The position numbers and the translations under genes are program-made. A stretch of 64,000 nt of DNA. It comes from Trinickia fusca (GTDB lineage Bacteria > Pseudomonadota > Gammaproteobacteria > Burkholderiales > Burkholderiaceae). Positions 20,373-30,052 of the stretch are shown one piece after another. The notes below the pieces were generated by a model. The model saw nothing but the letters and a program-made list of their open reading frames with translations. It was not told the DNA's origin and made no database searches. How positions within the stretch are numbered: position 1 is the stretch's first letter; each line of letters starts with the position of its first letter. The stretch covers positions 372,001 to 436,000 of the forward strand of contig NZ_RBZV01000001.1 in assembly GCF_003628145.1 (NCBI RefSeq). Reading direction: 5' to 3'.

Positions 20373-22037
20373 ATGACTATGAATAGCATGCGTCTGATCG
20401 GCACAGGCGTGTTGCTGGGTGCGGCCTTACGGAGCGCCCACGCGGCGCCCCCGTTGCCGGAGATCGACCAAACACCACGTCAGCAATGGCAGGACATGCA
20501 GGATAGATGGCGGACCCAACAACAGGAGTCGCGCCGCAAATCGTTGCAGGAGTCATCTCCCGCCGTTGCTGAGCCGATGCTCGCCCCCGAGCAGGGCACG
20601 GCGTGCCTGCCGTGGCAAACGATGCGCGTGCAGGGGCTCGATCTTCTGAGCGAGGCGCGAAGGAATGCGGTACTGGCGGCAGTGCCCAGTGGGTGCATTA
20701 CCGCACGTGGGCTCGGGGAATTGAGCCGCCTGATTACCGACATGTTCTTGCAAGAGGGCTATTTCCGTATCGACTTGGACCCATCCCAAGCCGACCGACA
20801 ATTGACCTGGACCGTGCGGCCCGCGAAGGTGACGGCCATTCGCAATTCAACCGCGTTGAGCAGTGGCAACCTGTTTCCGGGACTCATCGGCAAGCCCGTG
20901 AACGTCCACGATCTCGACGAAGGGCTCGAGCAAGCCAACCGGCTCGGCGGCCACCACGTGACGATGGATGTCTATCCTGACGAGCAGGGCAATGTGGCCA
21001 TTGCCCTGACCGACGAAGCCCAGGGGGCCGTGCACGGTTCGATCGGCTGGAATGACTTCGGGCAGGACAGCACCGGGCGCGCGCAAGTCGACGCGCAACT
21101 GAGCGTGGATAACCTGGTGGGGCTCGCCGATAACCTGGGAGTCAATGCGGCCAGCACGATTCACACCGATTCGTCTCACTACAGCCGCAACGCGGGCTTC
21201 TTTTACAGCATCCCATACGGCTATTGGACGTTCTCGGCCTTGGGTGGTGCTTCGGTATATCGCACGCAGACTCAACTGATCTATAACACGGTGCGGCAGG
21301 ATGGCGACTCATGGTTTGCCGGCTTGCGTGCGGAGTATGTCTTTTCCCGTGACGCGGCTCATATCAGCTCGATATACGGGCAACTGACGCGCGCGGCGGT
21401 GAAGAGCCGCTTCATGGGCACTACGCTCGATATACAGAGCCCTTCTCTTGCCACGTTTTCGATCGGCCTGAACCACACGGCGCTGTTGGGTGGGAACGCG
21501 CTTGGCGCCAACGTGGAATACAAGCAAGGCCTGCATTGGCTCGGCGCCGATAAGGATGGGCCGGAAAGCGATCTACCTGCCGCGCAATTCAAGAAGCTCG
21601 CTGCGTCCTTTTCCTGGTCGCACGCGTATCGGCTGGGCGCGCACACCGTCCGCTTCGATCACGTGCTGGTCGGGCAATACAGCGCCGATAGTCTTCCATC
21701 GCTCGAGCAGATCGGGGTGACGGACCGCAGTGCCGTACGCGGCTTTCGCGACCTCTACTTGACGGGCGATTACGGGTATTACCTGCGCCAGACCGTGACC
21801 AGCCCTTGGCCTGTCGGCAATAGCGTTTTCAGTCCGTACCTCGGGATCGATGCGGGCCGGACTCGCCAGCATGGAGGTCAGTGGCAAAGCGCCGTGAGCG
21901 GGTCGGTCGGGATCACATTCGATAGGAAACCCTGGTCGGCCAATATCGCGCTCAGTCGAGGCAAGGCCTTCGCACAAGGTATCGGCAGCGATGCGTGGGA
22001 TACGGAATGCATGGCTCAGGTGCGTGCTTTTTTTTGA
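20373..22037 (+). CDS. TpsB outer-membrane transporter (FhaC/ShlB type)
   Basis: A 554-aa outer-membrane pore of two-partner secretion, which exports the large TpsA protein encoded next. A signal peptide ends near AHA at about residue 24. A POTRA-type domain lies at about residues 80-155 (with a cysteine pair), then a 16-strand barrel. The hallmark VRGF motif of the channel loop is at residues 455-458, and the protein ends in Phe as is usual for barrels. Several ATG codons cluster at the start (20373, 20379, 20388) and none has a clear Shine-Dalgarno. The partner follows 221 nt downstream. Confidence 0.92.
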   Translation: MTMNSMRLIGTGVLLGAALRSAHAAPPLPEIDQTPRQQWQDMQDRWRTQQQESRRKSLQESSPAVAEPMLAPEQGTACLPWQTMRVQGLDLLSEARRNAVLAAVPSGCITARGLGELSRLITDMFLQEGYFRIDLDPSQADRQLTWTVRPAKVTAIRNSTALSSGNLFPGLIGKPVNVHDLDEGLEQANRLGGHHVTMDVYPDEQGNVAIALTDEAQGAVHGSIGWNDFGQDSTGRAQVDAQLSVDNLVGLADNLGVNAASTIHTDSSHYSRNAGFFYSIPYGYWTFSALGGASVYRTQTQLIYNTVRQDGDSWFAGLRAEYVFSRDAAHISSIYGQLTRAAVKSRFMGTTLDIQSPSLATFSIGLNHTALLGGNALGANVEYKQGLHWLGADKDGPESDLPAAQFKKLAASFSWSHAYRLGAHTVRFDHVLVGQYSADSLPSLEQIGVTDRSAVRGFRDLYLTGDYGYYLRQTVTSPWPVGNSVFSPYLGIDAGRTRQHGGQWQSAVSGSVGITFDRKPWSANIALSRGKAFAQGIGSDAWDTECMAQVRAFF

Positions 22038-22258
22038 AGTTGAAGGCAAACGTTTGACATCCGATCGGGGTGTTGGAGCGTGCGTCATGCCGGCGTGGGA
22101 GAGCGCCGATAGAGGGCCGAATATCGAGGAGAGAACAACCCCGCAACAGACGGGGCGAGACGTGGGGGTGACGTGATGCTGGCTTATCAAGAATGAGGCA
22201 AATAGAGGCCGCCATTGCGCGGCATAAAACGCTTATAACCATCTGTTTCATTTGACCT

Positions 22259-25200
22259 ATGAAAAATAAACTTATGTCCAGGCACCCGATGAAGCAATGC
22301 AGACTTTCTGCGGCGGGAAAGTTTTCCGTTCATGTAGGACTGGCCGTTCTGAGCATGAACCTGGCCCACGCGCAGAACATCGTCTCAGCCGGGCAAGCAA
22401 CGGTCGGCCAACACAACGGCGTCGACGTAGTCAACATCGTGGCGCCTAACGCCAGCGGCCTGTCCCTCAACCAGTTCAAGCAGTACAACGTGGGGACTCA
22501 GGGCGCGGTGCTGAACAACTCGACCGTCGCAGGGCAGTCGCAACTGGCGGGGCAACTGGGCGCGAACGCTCAACTGCGGGGGCAGGCAGCCAGCGTCATC
22601 CTCAATCAAGTGGTCGGCAGCAATCCTTCGCTGTTGCTTGGCAAGCAGGAAGTGTTCGGCATGGCGGCAGATTACGTGCTCGCGAATCCGAACGGCATCA
22701 CCTGCGCAGGCTGCGGCTTCATCAACACGCCGCGTGCTTCGCTGGTGGTGGGGACGCCCGAACTGGCCAATGGGCAAATCAGCAGCTTCGTCGTCGGGGC
22801 TCATGGCGGTAGCAATGGCCTGACCGTATCCGGCAGCGTGTCCGGTGCGACCGTGCTCGATCTGATCGCGCCGAAGGTCGACGCCAACGGCATGATCCAG
22901 GCTCGCGACAGCGTCAACATCATTGCGGGCCGTCAGCGGGTCGACTATGCCGGACTGGGTCTGCACGACTTGACTGCAGAAGAGCAGAAGGCGAATCAAC
23001 CCGTTCCCGTACTCGACGGCTCCGTCATCGGCAGCATCGCAGCGGGCACCATCCGCATTCACGCCAGCGATCCGCAAGGCAACACCCGCCTCCAGGCTGA
23101 CCTGGAGGCGAGCAAAGCGGTGGACGTGCAGGTCGCGGGCAATCTCTCCGTGCAGGGCCAGGTGCAGAGCACCGATGTCGCCTCCGCCCCGGTTTCCAGC
23201 TATTCGTGGTGGGATGGGGTGACCCACCGCACGTCCGGCAGCAGCCATACCGAGACATTCACGGCAGCACAAATTCATGGTGACGACGTCAGCCTGACGG
23301 CAGGCGGCGCGGTCAATCTGAACGCCGTGAAAATCGACGCGCAAAACGTGCATGTGACCGGCGACAGCGTCGATCTGGGCAACACCGTGACGACCAGTTC
23401 CCGCACCAACAGCGACGGTCGCAGCAAATTCCTTTGGAACAATACGACCCAGCAAGACGAGCAGGTCCAGACGTTGTACGGCAACACGTGGCAAGTCGGC
23501 CAGAACGTGGACGTTCATGCCACGCATGGGGCGGTCAATGCAGAAGCTGCCACGATCGTCGCGGGCGGTTCGGTGACCATCGACGGCGCTAAAGGCGTGA
23601 CGCTCGAAGGCGCCACCACGCAAAGCGGGGCGGTCAGCACCAATCGCTATGCCAACGAAACTGCTGCGCTCAAGACCGGCAAGAAGGTGATCAGCGACAT
23701 GCAGCAGGCGTACCACGCCACGAGCATTCAGGCCGGCCAGGACAGCAGCATCAGCAGCGCGGGGAACGTGAATCTGCTCGGCGCCAAGATCGATGCAGGA
23801 CAGGTTGCGATCGCGAGCCAGGGCGCCACCACGATCGGCACGCAGACCAGCCAGAACGTGAAAGCACAGGAAGAGGATTTCGTGTACTGGGGCGGCATCG
23901 GCGGCGGCGAAACACATGGCACGCAGACCACCGCGACCTCGCTGAACGGCAGTGCGGTTCATGCCCGTAACATCACCGTGAACGGCGACGGCGGCGTGAA
24001 CGTCACCGGTAGTTCGCTGACGGGCAGTGGCGATCTGACGCTTGCTTCGGCGAACGGCAGCGTCAGCATCGGCCACGGGTTCAACCACGTCGAGACGCTG
24101 CAAAACGATCGGCACGGCACGGCGTTCAATATCACCGACAAGAGCCGGACGGTGCAGAGCGAGGCCGATACCACGCTGGCATCGACGGTGTCCGCACAAG
24201 GCAACGTGCGCGTGAGCGGTGCCAAAGACATCCAGTTGACGGGCAGCAGCCTTACCGCGGGGCAAGCGCTCGACGTGCATGCCGCCGGCACGGTTCGCAG
24301 CGACATCGCCGATGCCCAGACATCCAGCACGACGCAGGATTTCACGCTCGGCGGCACGCCTAATTTCCAGCACAGTGCTTCAGGCGCCGATCTGCAAGTG
24401 ACGTTGGGTCTCGGGCTGCAAGGCGTCACCCATACCGTGAGCAACACCAGCGGGCAGGTGACCGCGAGCACGCTGACCGCCGGCACGGTGACGCTCCAGG
24501 GCGACGAGGCCATCGCGCTCAAAGGCAGCCAGATCACCGCCAAGGCAGGCGACGTGAAACTGACGGGCAAGAACGTGACGCTGGCCGCCGGCGACAGCAA
24601 GGCGAGCAGCACCGACGACGACACCAATGTCACGAGCGCAGGCGTGTACGTCAGTGCCACCCTGACCCATGTCGACACCAGCAACCTCCTCGGCACGCTC
24701 AGCAACCTCAGCAACATCGGCATCGGCAAGGTCAATGCGGGTGCCCAGGTCGGCACCCAGCAGACCAACGTCCACAATGAGACGCATCAAGCGGTTGGGT
24801 CGCGTGTATCGGCAACGGGCAATGTCGTCATGCAAGCCGACCAGACGCTGCGCAATGCGGGGACTGTCGTCAGCACGCCGGGCCAGATCGCGCTGACGGG
24901 GCGTGACGTCGTCACCGAGGCGGCGGCCGATGTCGCCACCAACACGGTGGTGAAGGGCAGCGGAGCGGCAACGCTGACGGCGAGCGCGGCGGGCCTTTCC
25001 GCGGCGGGATTTGCACCGCCGGTGGACATCGCATTGGGGCTGAGCGGACAAGGTGTCGGCACCACCACGGTCAACAGCACCGCGGTCGTCAGCAGTCTTT
25101 CCGGGGGCAAGATCGTCGTCACGGGGCAAAACAGCGTGACCGACTCCGGCACCCAGTATGCCGCGACCGGCGACGTGAGCATTCACGCGCCGACGTATGT

Positions 25201-26779
25201 CGGCAAGGCGGCTGAAAACACGCAGGTCACGACCACCCATAGCGGCAGCGCGGGCGTGAACGCCGATATGGCGACCGCCACGTTTCAAGACTGGAACCTG
25301 CAGGCGGGGGCCAACGGTGCGTACGCGTATCAGCAAACCGGCAAGGGTCAGGCCGTGTTAGGCAACATCAAGGGGCAAAACGTCGACATCCAGGCCGACA
25401 ACACGCTTTCGTCGGCGATGAACATCGCCGCGGCCGACCGTGTCAGCTTGACCGCGGGACAGGACGTCACGATTGCCCAGGCCGATAACCGCCAATGGCA
25501 GACGCAGGGTGGGTTCAATGCCGGCGGCAGCTTGGGTGCCACCGTTATTCCTGCTGCCGGGGTCATCACGCCTTCGTCTTTTGGGATCAACGCCGGGGTG
25601 AACTATCTCGCCAGCCAAGACAGCCAAGCGGTGGCCGCGAGCATTTCCGGTCAGCGCGTCTCGGTGGTGGGCGGCCATTCCGCCGTCGCGCAGGGCGCCA
25701 ACGTGAAAGCCGGCGATTTCTCCATGCAGGCCGACAACGTGACATTCGACGCCGCTTATGACCACCATGTTGCGTTTGGCGTCAACGCGGACGGCAACGT
25801 GGCGGCCAGCCTCGCTCCTGTCGGTAACGGAGGCACGGCGTTGCACGGCGGTGGGTTGGGCGGCAACCTGGGCGTGGTCAGCGAAAATGCTTCCCAGGGG
25901 CATGGGGGCAGCATCGTGGCCGAGAACGTGCGCTTGAGCGGCAACAGCCTGGGCGATGGGCTGCGGACGGTCGGCACGAACATCGACGCCAACACCCTGA
26001 CACTTGCCAACCAGTCCGGCAACGTTTCGGTCATGGCCGTCGCGAGCGACACCCATAAGGGCAACTGGAGCGTGGGCGGCAACGTGAAAGCCGCGCTGGG
26101 CGACAAGAACTCCGTGAACGTGGGGGCTGACGGTCGCCTTGCCATCGACGTGGAGAACAGCACCGCTTATCAATCGGGGCAGCTCAATGTCAAGAACGTC
26201 AGTGTCGCGGCAGGCCAGGATGTCGCCTTGCAGACCGGCTTGAAGGCCGATGCATTGAATGTCCAGGCAGGCGGCAACGTCTCCGTGTCATCCGCTCAAA
26301 ACCGGACGAGCACTGTCCAGCTCGATCTCGGCGCCAGTGCGCAAGACGCGGTGATTCCCACCGACAAGACGAGCGCGAGCGATTTCGTCAAAGCCGTCGG
26401 CAGCGATGTGCAAAAGGGGGGGCTTGCTGCGCTCAAGCCCAGCGCCAACGTGAATCTGCACTTCGATGATTCCGTGAAAACCCAGGTCAACACCGTTCAC
26501 GCTGGGAGCATCAATGTGAACGCGGGAGGGGGGCAGGTGACCGTCAGCGGGGCGAACGTCAGTGGCGATAGTGGCAGCTTTGGCTCCGCTGCGGTCACGA
26601 CGACGAGCAACCACGACTATGTTCACCACGTGGATTTCAGCGGCTCGGTGTCGGCTATTCCCAGCGCTCCGGCTGGCGGCCAGCCTGCCAATGGCAGTCC
26701 GTTCCCGTGGCCGGTCAGCACCAGCCACCAGGTGACCTGGACGGACAGTGAGGTCAACGCTTCGGTGAACGTGAAATAG
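22259..26779 (+). CDS. TpsA filamentous haemagglutinin-like exoprotein
   Basis: A 1506-aa secreted beta-helix protein exported by the upstream TpsB. A signal peptide ends at about residue 38 (N-L-A-H-A). The TPS secretion domain follows, with NPNGI at 143-147 and the Cys149/Cys152 pair. The rest is haemagglutinin-type repeats with recurring V-x-L-T-A-G and I-x-A-x-x-V patterns. I find no VENN pretoxin motif, no C-terminal toxin domain and no small immunity gene after it, so a contact-inhibition role is unlikely; adhesin or biofilm protein is the better guess. The N-terminus lacks the extended signal region of many large TpsA proteins. The exact start among three nearby ATGs is uncertain. Confidence 0.9.
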   Translation: MKNKLMSRHPMKQCRLSAAGKFSVHVGLAVLSMNLAHAQNIVSAGQATVGQHNGVDVVNIVAPNASGLSLNQFKQYNVGTQGAVLNNSTVAGQSQLAGQLGANAQLRGQAASVILNQVVGSNPSLLLGKQEVFGMAADYVLANPNGITCAGCGFINTPRASLVVGTPELANGQISSFVVGAHGGSNGLTVSGSVSGATVLDLIAPKVDANGMIQARDSVNIIAGRQRVDYAGLGLHDLTAEEQKANQPVPVLDGSVIGSIAAGTIRIHASDPQGNTRLQADLEASKAVDVQVAGNLSVQGQVQSTDVASAPVSSYSWWDGVTHRTSGSSHTETFTAAQIHGDDVSLTAGGAVNLNAVKIDAQNVHVTGDSVDLGNTVTTSSRTNSDGRSKFLWNNTTQQDEQVQTLYGNTWQVGQNVDVHATHGAVNAEAATIVAGGSVTIDGAKGVTLEGATTQSGAVSTNRYANETAALKTGKKVISDMQQAYHATSIQAGQDSSISSAGNVNLLGAKIDAGQVAIASQGATTIGTQTSQNVKAQEEDFVYWGGIGGGETHGTQTTATSLNGSAVHARNITVNGDGGVNVTGSSLTGSGDLTLASANGSVSIGHGFNHVETLQNDRHGTAFNITDKSRTVQSEADTTLASTVSAQGNVRVSGAKDIQLTGSSLTAGQALDVHAAGTVRSDIADAQTSSTTQDFTLGGTPNFQHSASGADLQVTLGLGLQGVTHTVSNTSGQVTASTLTAGTVTLQGDEAIALKGSQITAKAGDVKLTGKNVTLAAGDSKASSTDDDTNVTSAGVYVSATLTHVDTSNLLGTLSNLSNIGIGKVNAGAQVGTQQTNVHNETHQAVGSRVSATGNVVMQADQTLRNAGTVVSTPGQIALTGRDVVTEAAADVATNTVVKGSGAATLTASAAGLSAAGFAPPVDIALGLSGQGVGTTTVNSTAVVSSLSGGKIVVTGQNSVTDSGTQYAATGDVSIHAPTYVGKAAENTQVTTTHSGSAGVNADMATATFQDWNLQAGANGAYAYQQTGKGQAVLGNIKGQNVDIQADNTLSSAMNIAAADRVSLTAGQDVTIAQADNRQWQTQGGFNAGGSLGATVIPAAGVITPSSFGINAGVNYLASQDSQAVAASISGQRVSVVGGHSAVAQGANVKAGDFSMQADNVTFDAAYDHHVAFGVNADGNVAASLAPVGNGGTALHGGGLGGNLGVVSENASQGHGGSIVAENVRLSGNSLGDGLRTVGTNIDANTLTLANQSGNVSVMAVASDTHKGNWSVGGNVKAALGDKNSVNVGADGRLAIDVENSTAYQSGQLNVKNVSVAAGQDVALQTGLKADALNVQAGGNVSVSSAQNRTSTVQLDLGASAQDAVIPTDKTSASDFVKAVGSDVQKGGLAALKPSANVNLHFDDSVKTQVNTVHAGSINVNAGGGQVTVSGANVSGDSGSFGSAAVTTTSNHDYVHHVDFSGSVSAIPSAPAGGQPANGSPFPWPVSTSHQVTWTDSEVNASVNVK

Positions 26780-26802
26780 CCTGCTGAATAGTTGTCTGGT
26801 CG

Positions 26803-26842
26803 ATTGCCCGGGGCCGGTGTGCTCCGGGCAATTCGTCTAATT
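26803..26842 (+). terminator. Hairpin terminator after tpsA
   Basis: A 9-bp perfect stem (ATTGCCCGG with CCGGGCAAT, loop of 12) lies 24 nt after the tpsA stop. The following T-tract is weak (TCGTCTAATTT). Confidence 0.55.
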
Positions 26843-26923
26843 TATGCAGGCGCGCATTAGCGATCTGTGGCGGCTGTACCACTTATCCGGCGTGCAATTG
26901 CGGGGGCTAGACTATTCGTTCTG

Positions 26924-26932
26924 TGCTATGCT
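26924..26932 (+). promoter_or_regulatory. Extended -10 candidate for sucA
   Basis: TGC followed by TATGCT gives an extended -10 form about 130 nt before the sucA start. No matching -35 box is evident. Confidence 0.35.
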
Positions 26933-27062
26933 CCCGTTGCAAAGTTTTAGGTCCTTCCAAGCAAGACTTGATTCGCGCAATCCGCTAAACGGTCAGGCCG
27001 TGTCGCGGAAGGTTGAGTAACCCGCTATTTCTCGAGAAACTCGAAGAAAGGTGAGCGTAAAC

Positions 27063-29918
27063 ATGATGAAGCAATTCCAGCTGAACTCGTATCTGTTCGG
27101 CGGCAATGCTCCGTACGTTGAAGAACTGTACGAGCAGTATCTGGACAACCCCGCATCGGTGCCGGACAACTGGCGCGAGTATTTCGACGCGCTGCAAAAC
27201 GTTCCCGCCACGGACGGCTCGGCCGTCAGCGACGTAGCCCACGGCCCGATCGTCGAATCGTTCGCGCAGCGCGCCAAGGCCAATGCCTTCATCCCGCGTG
27301 AAGCCGGTGAAAACCTCGGCACCGCGCGCAAGCAAGTCCACGTCCAGTCCCTGATCGGCGCGTATCGCTTTCTCGGCTCGCAATGGGCCAATCTGGACCC
27401 GCTGAAGCGTCGCGAACGTCCCGCCATTCCCGAACTCGAACCTGCGTTCTACGACTTCACCGAAGCCGATATGGACCAGACGTTCAGCGCCAGCAACCTG
27501 TACTTCGGGTTCGAGCAGGCTTCGCTGCGCGATATCGTCAAGGGTCTGCGCGACACGTACTGCGGCACGATCGGCGCCGAGTTCATGTACGTCAGCGATC
27601 CCGAGCAAAAGCGCTGGTGGCAGGAGCGGCTCGAATCGGTCCGCGCCACGCCGAACTTCACGGCTGACAAGAAGAAACACATTCTGAACCGCTTGACGGC
27701 CTCCGAAGGCCTCGAGCGCTATCTGCACACCCGTTACGTCGGCCAGAAGCGCTTCTCGCTCGAAGGCGGCGAAAGCTTCATCGCGGCGATGGACGAAGTC
27801 GTGCGCCACGGCGGCGCCAAGGGCGTGCAGGAAATCGTCATCGGCATGGCTCACCGTGGCCGTCTGAACGTGCTCGTGAACACGCTCGGCAAGATGCCGG
27901 GCGATCTGTTCGCCGAATTCGAAGGCAAGCATGTCGACGACCTGCCGGCCGGCGACGTGAAGTACCACAAGGGCTTCTCGTCCGACGTCGCGACCGAAGG
28001 CGGTCCGGTGCACCTGTCGCTCGCGTTCAACCCGTCGCACCTCGAAATCGTGAACCCGGTCGTCGAAGGCTCGGCGAAGGCCCGTATGGACCGCCGCGGC
28101 GACGATCTCGGCACGCAAGTGCTGCCGGTGCAGATTCACGGCGACGCCGCGTTCGCGGGTCAGGGCGTCGTGATGGAAACGCTGAACCTCGCGCAAACGC
28201 GCGGCTACGGCACGCACGGCACGCTGCACATCGTCATCAACAACCAGATCGGCTTTACCACGTCCGACCCGCGCGACATGCGCTCGACGCTGTACTGCTC
28301 GGACGTCGTCAAGATGATCGAGGCGCCCGTGCTGCACGTGAACGGCGACGATCCCGAAGCCGTGGTGCTCGCGACGCAGCTCGCGATCGACTTCCGGATG
28401 CAGTTCCACAAGGATGTCGTGATCGACATCGTCTGCTTCCGTAAGCTCGGCCACAACGAGCAGGACACGCCGGCTGTCACGCAGCCGCTGATGTACAAGA
28501 AGATCGCCCAGCATCCGGGCACGCGTGCGCTGTACGCGGAAAAGCTCGTGCAGCAAGGCGTGATCACGGCCGAAGACGCGGAAGGCTACGTCAAGGCCTA
28601 TCGTCAGGCGATGGACGCGGGCCAGCACACCGTCGATCCGGTGCTCTCGAACTACAAGAGCAAGTACGCGGTCGACTGGGTGCCGTTCCTGAACCGCAAG
28701 TGGACGGACGCGGCCGACACGGCTGTGCCGCTGGCCGAACTGAAGCGCCTCGGCGAACGCATCACGACGATTCCCGAAAGCTTCAAGGTGCACCCGCTCG
28801 TCGAGCGCGTCATCAACGACCGCCGTGCGATGGCGCGCGGCGATGCGCCGCTCGACTGGGGCATGGGCGAGCACCTCGCATTCGCCTCGCTCGTCGCGTC
28901 GGGCTATGCCGTGCGTCTGACGGGCCAGGATTCGGGCCGCGGCACGTTCACGCACCGTCACGCCGTGCTGCACGATCAGAATCGTGAGCGCTGGAACGAC
29001 GGCACCTATATCCCGCTGCAAAACGTGGCGGAAGGTCAGGCCAAGTTTACGGTGATCGACTCGGTGCTGTCCGAAGAAGCCGTGCTGGGTTTCGAATACG
29101 GCTACTCGACGGCCGAGCCGAACACGTTCGTGGCCTGGGAAGCGCAATTCGGCGACTTCGTGAACGGCGCGCAAGTCGTGATCGACCAGTTCATCTCGTC
29201 GGGCGAAGTCAAGTGGGGCCGCGTCTCGGGTCTCACGATGCTGCTGCCGCACGGCTACGAAGGCCAGGGTCCCGAGCACTCGTCGGCGCGCATCGAGCGT
29301 TTCCTGCAATTGTGCGGCGAGCACAACATGCAGGTCGTGCAGCCGACGACGCCCGCGCAGATCTTCCATCTGCTGCGTCGCCAGATGATCCGCCTGTTCC
29401 GCAAGCCGCTCATCGTCTTCACGCCGAAGTCGCTGCTGCGTCACAAGGAAGCCGTGTCGGATCTGTCGGAACTCGCGAAGGGCTCGTTCCAGCCGGTGCT
29501 GGGCGAAGTCGACGAGACGATCGACGCGAAGAAGGTCAAGCGCGTGCTCGCCTGCTCGGGCCGTGTGTACTACGACCTCGTCGCGCATCGCCGCGAAGCG
29601 AAGGCGAACGATGTTGCGATCGTGCGTATCGAGCAGCTGTATCCGTTCGCGCACAAGCAGTTCGAAACCGAGCTGAAGAAGTACGAGAACGCGACGGAAG
29701 TGGTCTGGGTGCAAGACGAACCGCAAAACCAAGGTCCGTGGTTCTACATCGAACACCACCTGAAGGAAGGCATGAAGGAAGGGCAGAAACTCGCTTACAG
29801 CGGACGTCCGGCTTCGGCCTCGCCTGCGGTCGGCTACTACGCGAAGCACTACGAGCAGCAGAAGGCGCTGATCGAAGGCGCGTTCGGCCGGTTGAAGAGC
29901 GGTTCGATTGCGAAATAA
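27063..29918 (+). CDS. sucA: 2-oxoglutarate dehydrogenase E1 component
   Basis: A 951-aa thiamine-diphosphate enzyme that decarboxylates 2-oxoglutarate and passes the succinyl group to the E2 lipoyl arm in the TCA cycle. Seen: the N-terminal E2-binding segment (SYLFGGNAPYVEELY), GMAHRGRLNVL from residue 261, the N-G-D-D-P-E-A TDP/Mg site from residue 427, and the G-H-N-E-Q-D motif. The ATG pair at 27063/27066 follows AAAGGTGAG at good spacing; the in-frame GTG at 27051 overlaps that site and is less likely. odhB and lpdA follow on the same strand. Confidence 0.97.
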   Translation: MMKQFQLNSYLFGGNAPYVEELYEQYLDNPASVPDNWREYFDALQNVPATDGSAVSDVAHGPIVESFAQRAKANAFIPREAGENLGTARKQVHVQSLIGAYRFLGSQWANLDPLKRRERPAIPELEPAFYDFTEADMDQTFSASNLYFGFEQASLRDIVKGLRDTYCGTIGAEFMYVSDPEQKRWWQERLESVRATPNFTADKKKHILNRLTASEGLERYLHTRYVGQKRFSLEGGESFIAAMDEVVRHGGAKGVQEIVIGMAHRGRLNVLVNTLGKMPGDLFAEFEGKHVDDLPAGDVKYHKGFSSDVATEGGPVHLSLAFNPSHLEIVNPVVEGSAKARMDRRGDDLGTQVLPVQIHGDAAFAGQGVVMETLNLAQTRGYGTHGTLHIVINNQIGFTTSDPRDMRSTLYCSDVVKMIEAPVLHVNGDDPEAVVLATQLAIDFRMQFHKDVVIDIVCFRKLGHNEQDTPAVTQPLMYKKIAQHPGTRALYAEKLVQQGVITAEDAEGYVKAYRQAMDAGQHTVDPVLSNYKSKYAVDWVPFLNRKWTDAADTAVPLAELKRLGERITTIPESFKVHPLVERVINDRRAMARGDAPLDWGMGEHLAFASLVASGYAVRLTGQDSGRGTFTHRHAVLHDQNRERWNDGTYIPLQNVAEGQAKFTVIDSVLSEEAVLGFEYGYSTAEPNTFVAWEAQFGDFVNGAQVVIDQFISSGEVKWGRVSGLTMLLPHGYEGQGPEHSSARIERFLQLCGEHNMQVVQPTTPAQIFHLLRRQMIRLFRKPLIVFTPKSLLRHKEAVSDLSELAKGSFQPVLGEVDETIDAKKVKRVLACSGRVYYDLVAHRREAKANDVAIVRIEQLYPFAHKQFETELKKYENATEVVWVQDEPQNQGPWFYIEHHLKEGMKEGQKLAYSGRPASASPAVGYYAKHYEQQKALIEGAFGRLKSGSIAK

Positions 29919-30052
29919 CTAGATGACGAACCGGGAGGGCGCAGGCAAGCGTCTTCCCGTGCCGCCCGCCGCGCGTGACGCATAAGCCGCGCGAGCATCG
30001 ATACGGCACACACGGTTCGCAACCACCCAAGATACGAGTTTAGGAAAATCAA

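Noticed and set aside
22385-24373. 662-codon minus-strand frame opposite tpsA
   Set aside because: Antisense to the repeat-rich tpsA; no ribosome site and no recognisable domain.
22259-26779. Contact-dependent inhibition (CdiA) system
   Set aside because: No VENN motif, no C-terminal toxin and no small immunity gene follows; the protein is short for CdiA.
26985-29849. 954-codon minus-strand frame opposite sucA
   Set aside because: Shadow of sucA; the same His/Arg-rich composition as other antisense frames here.
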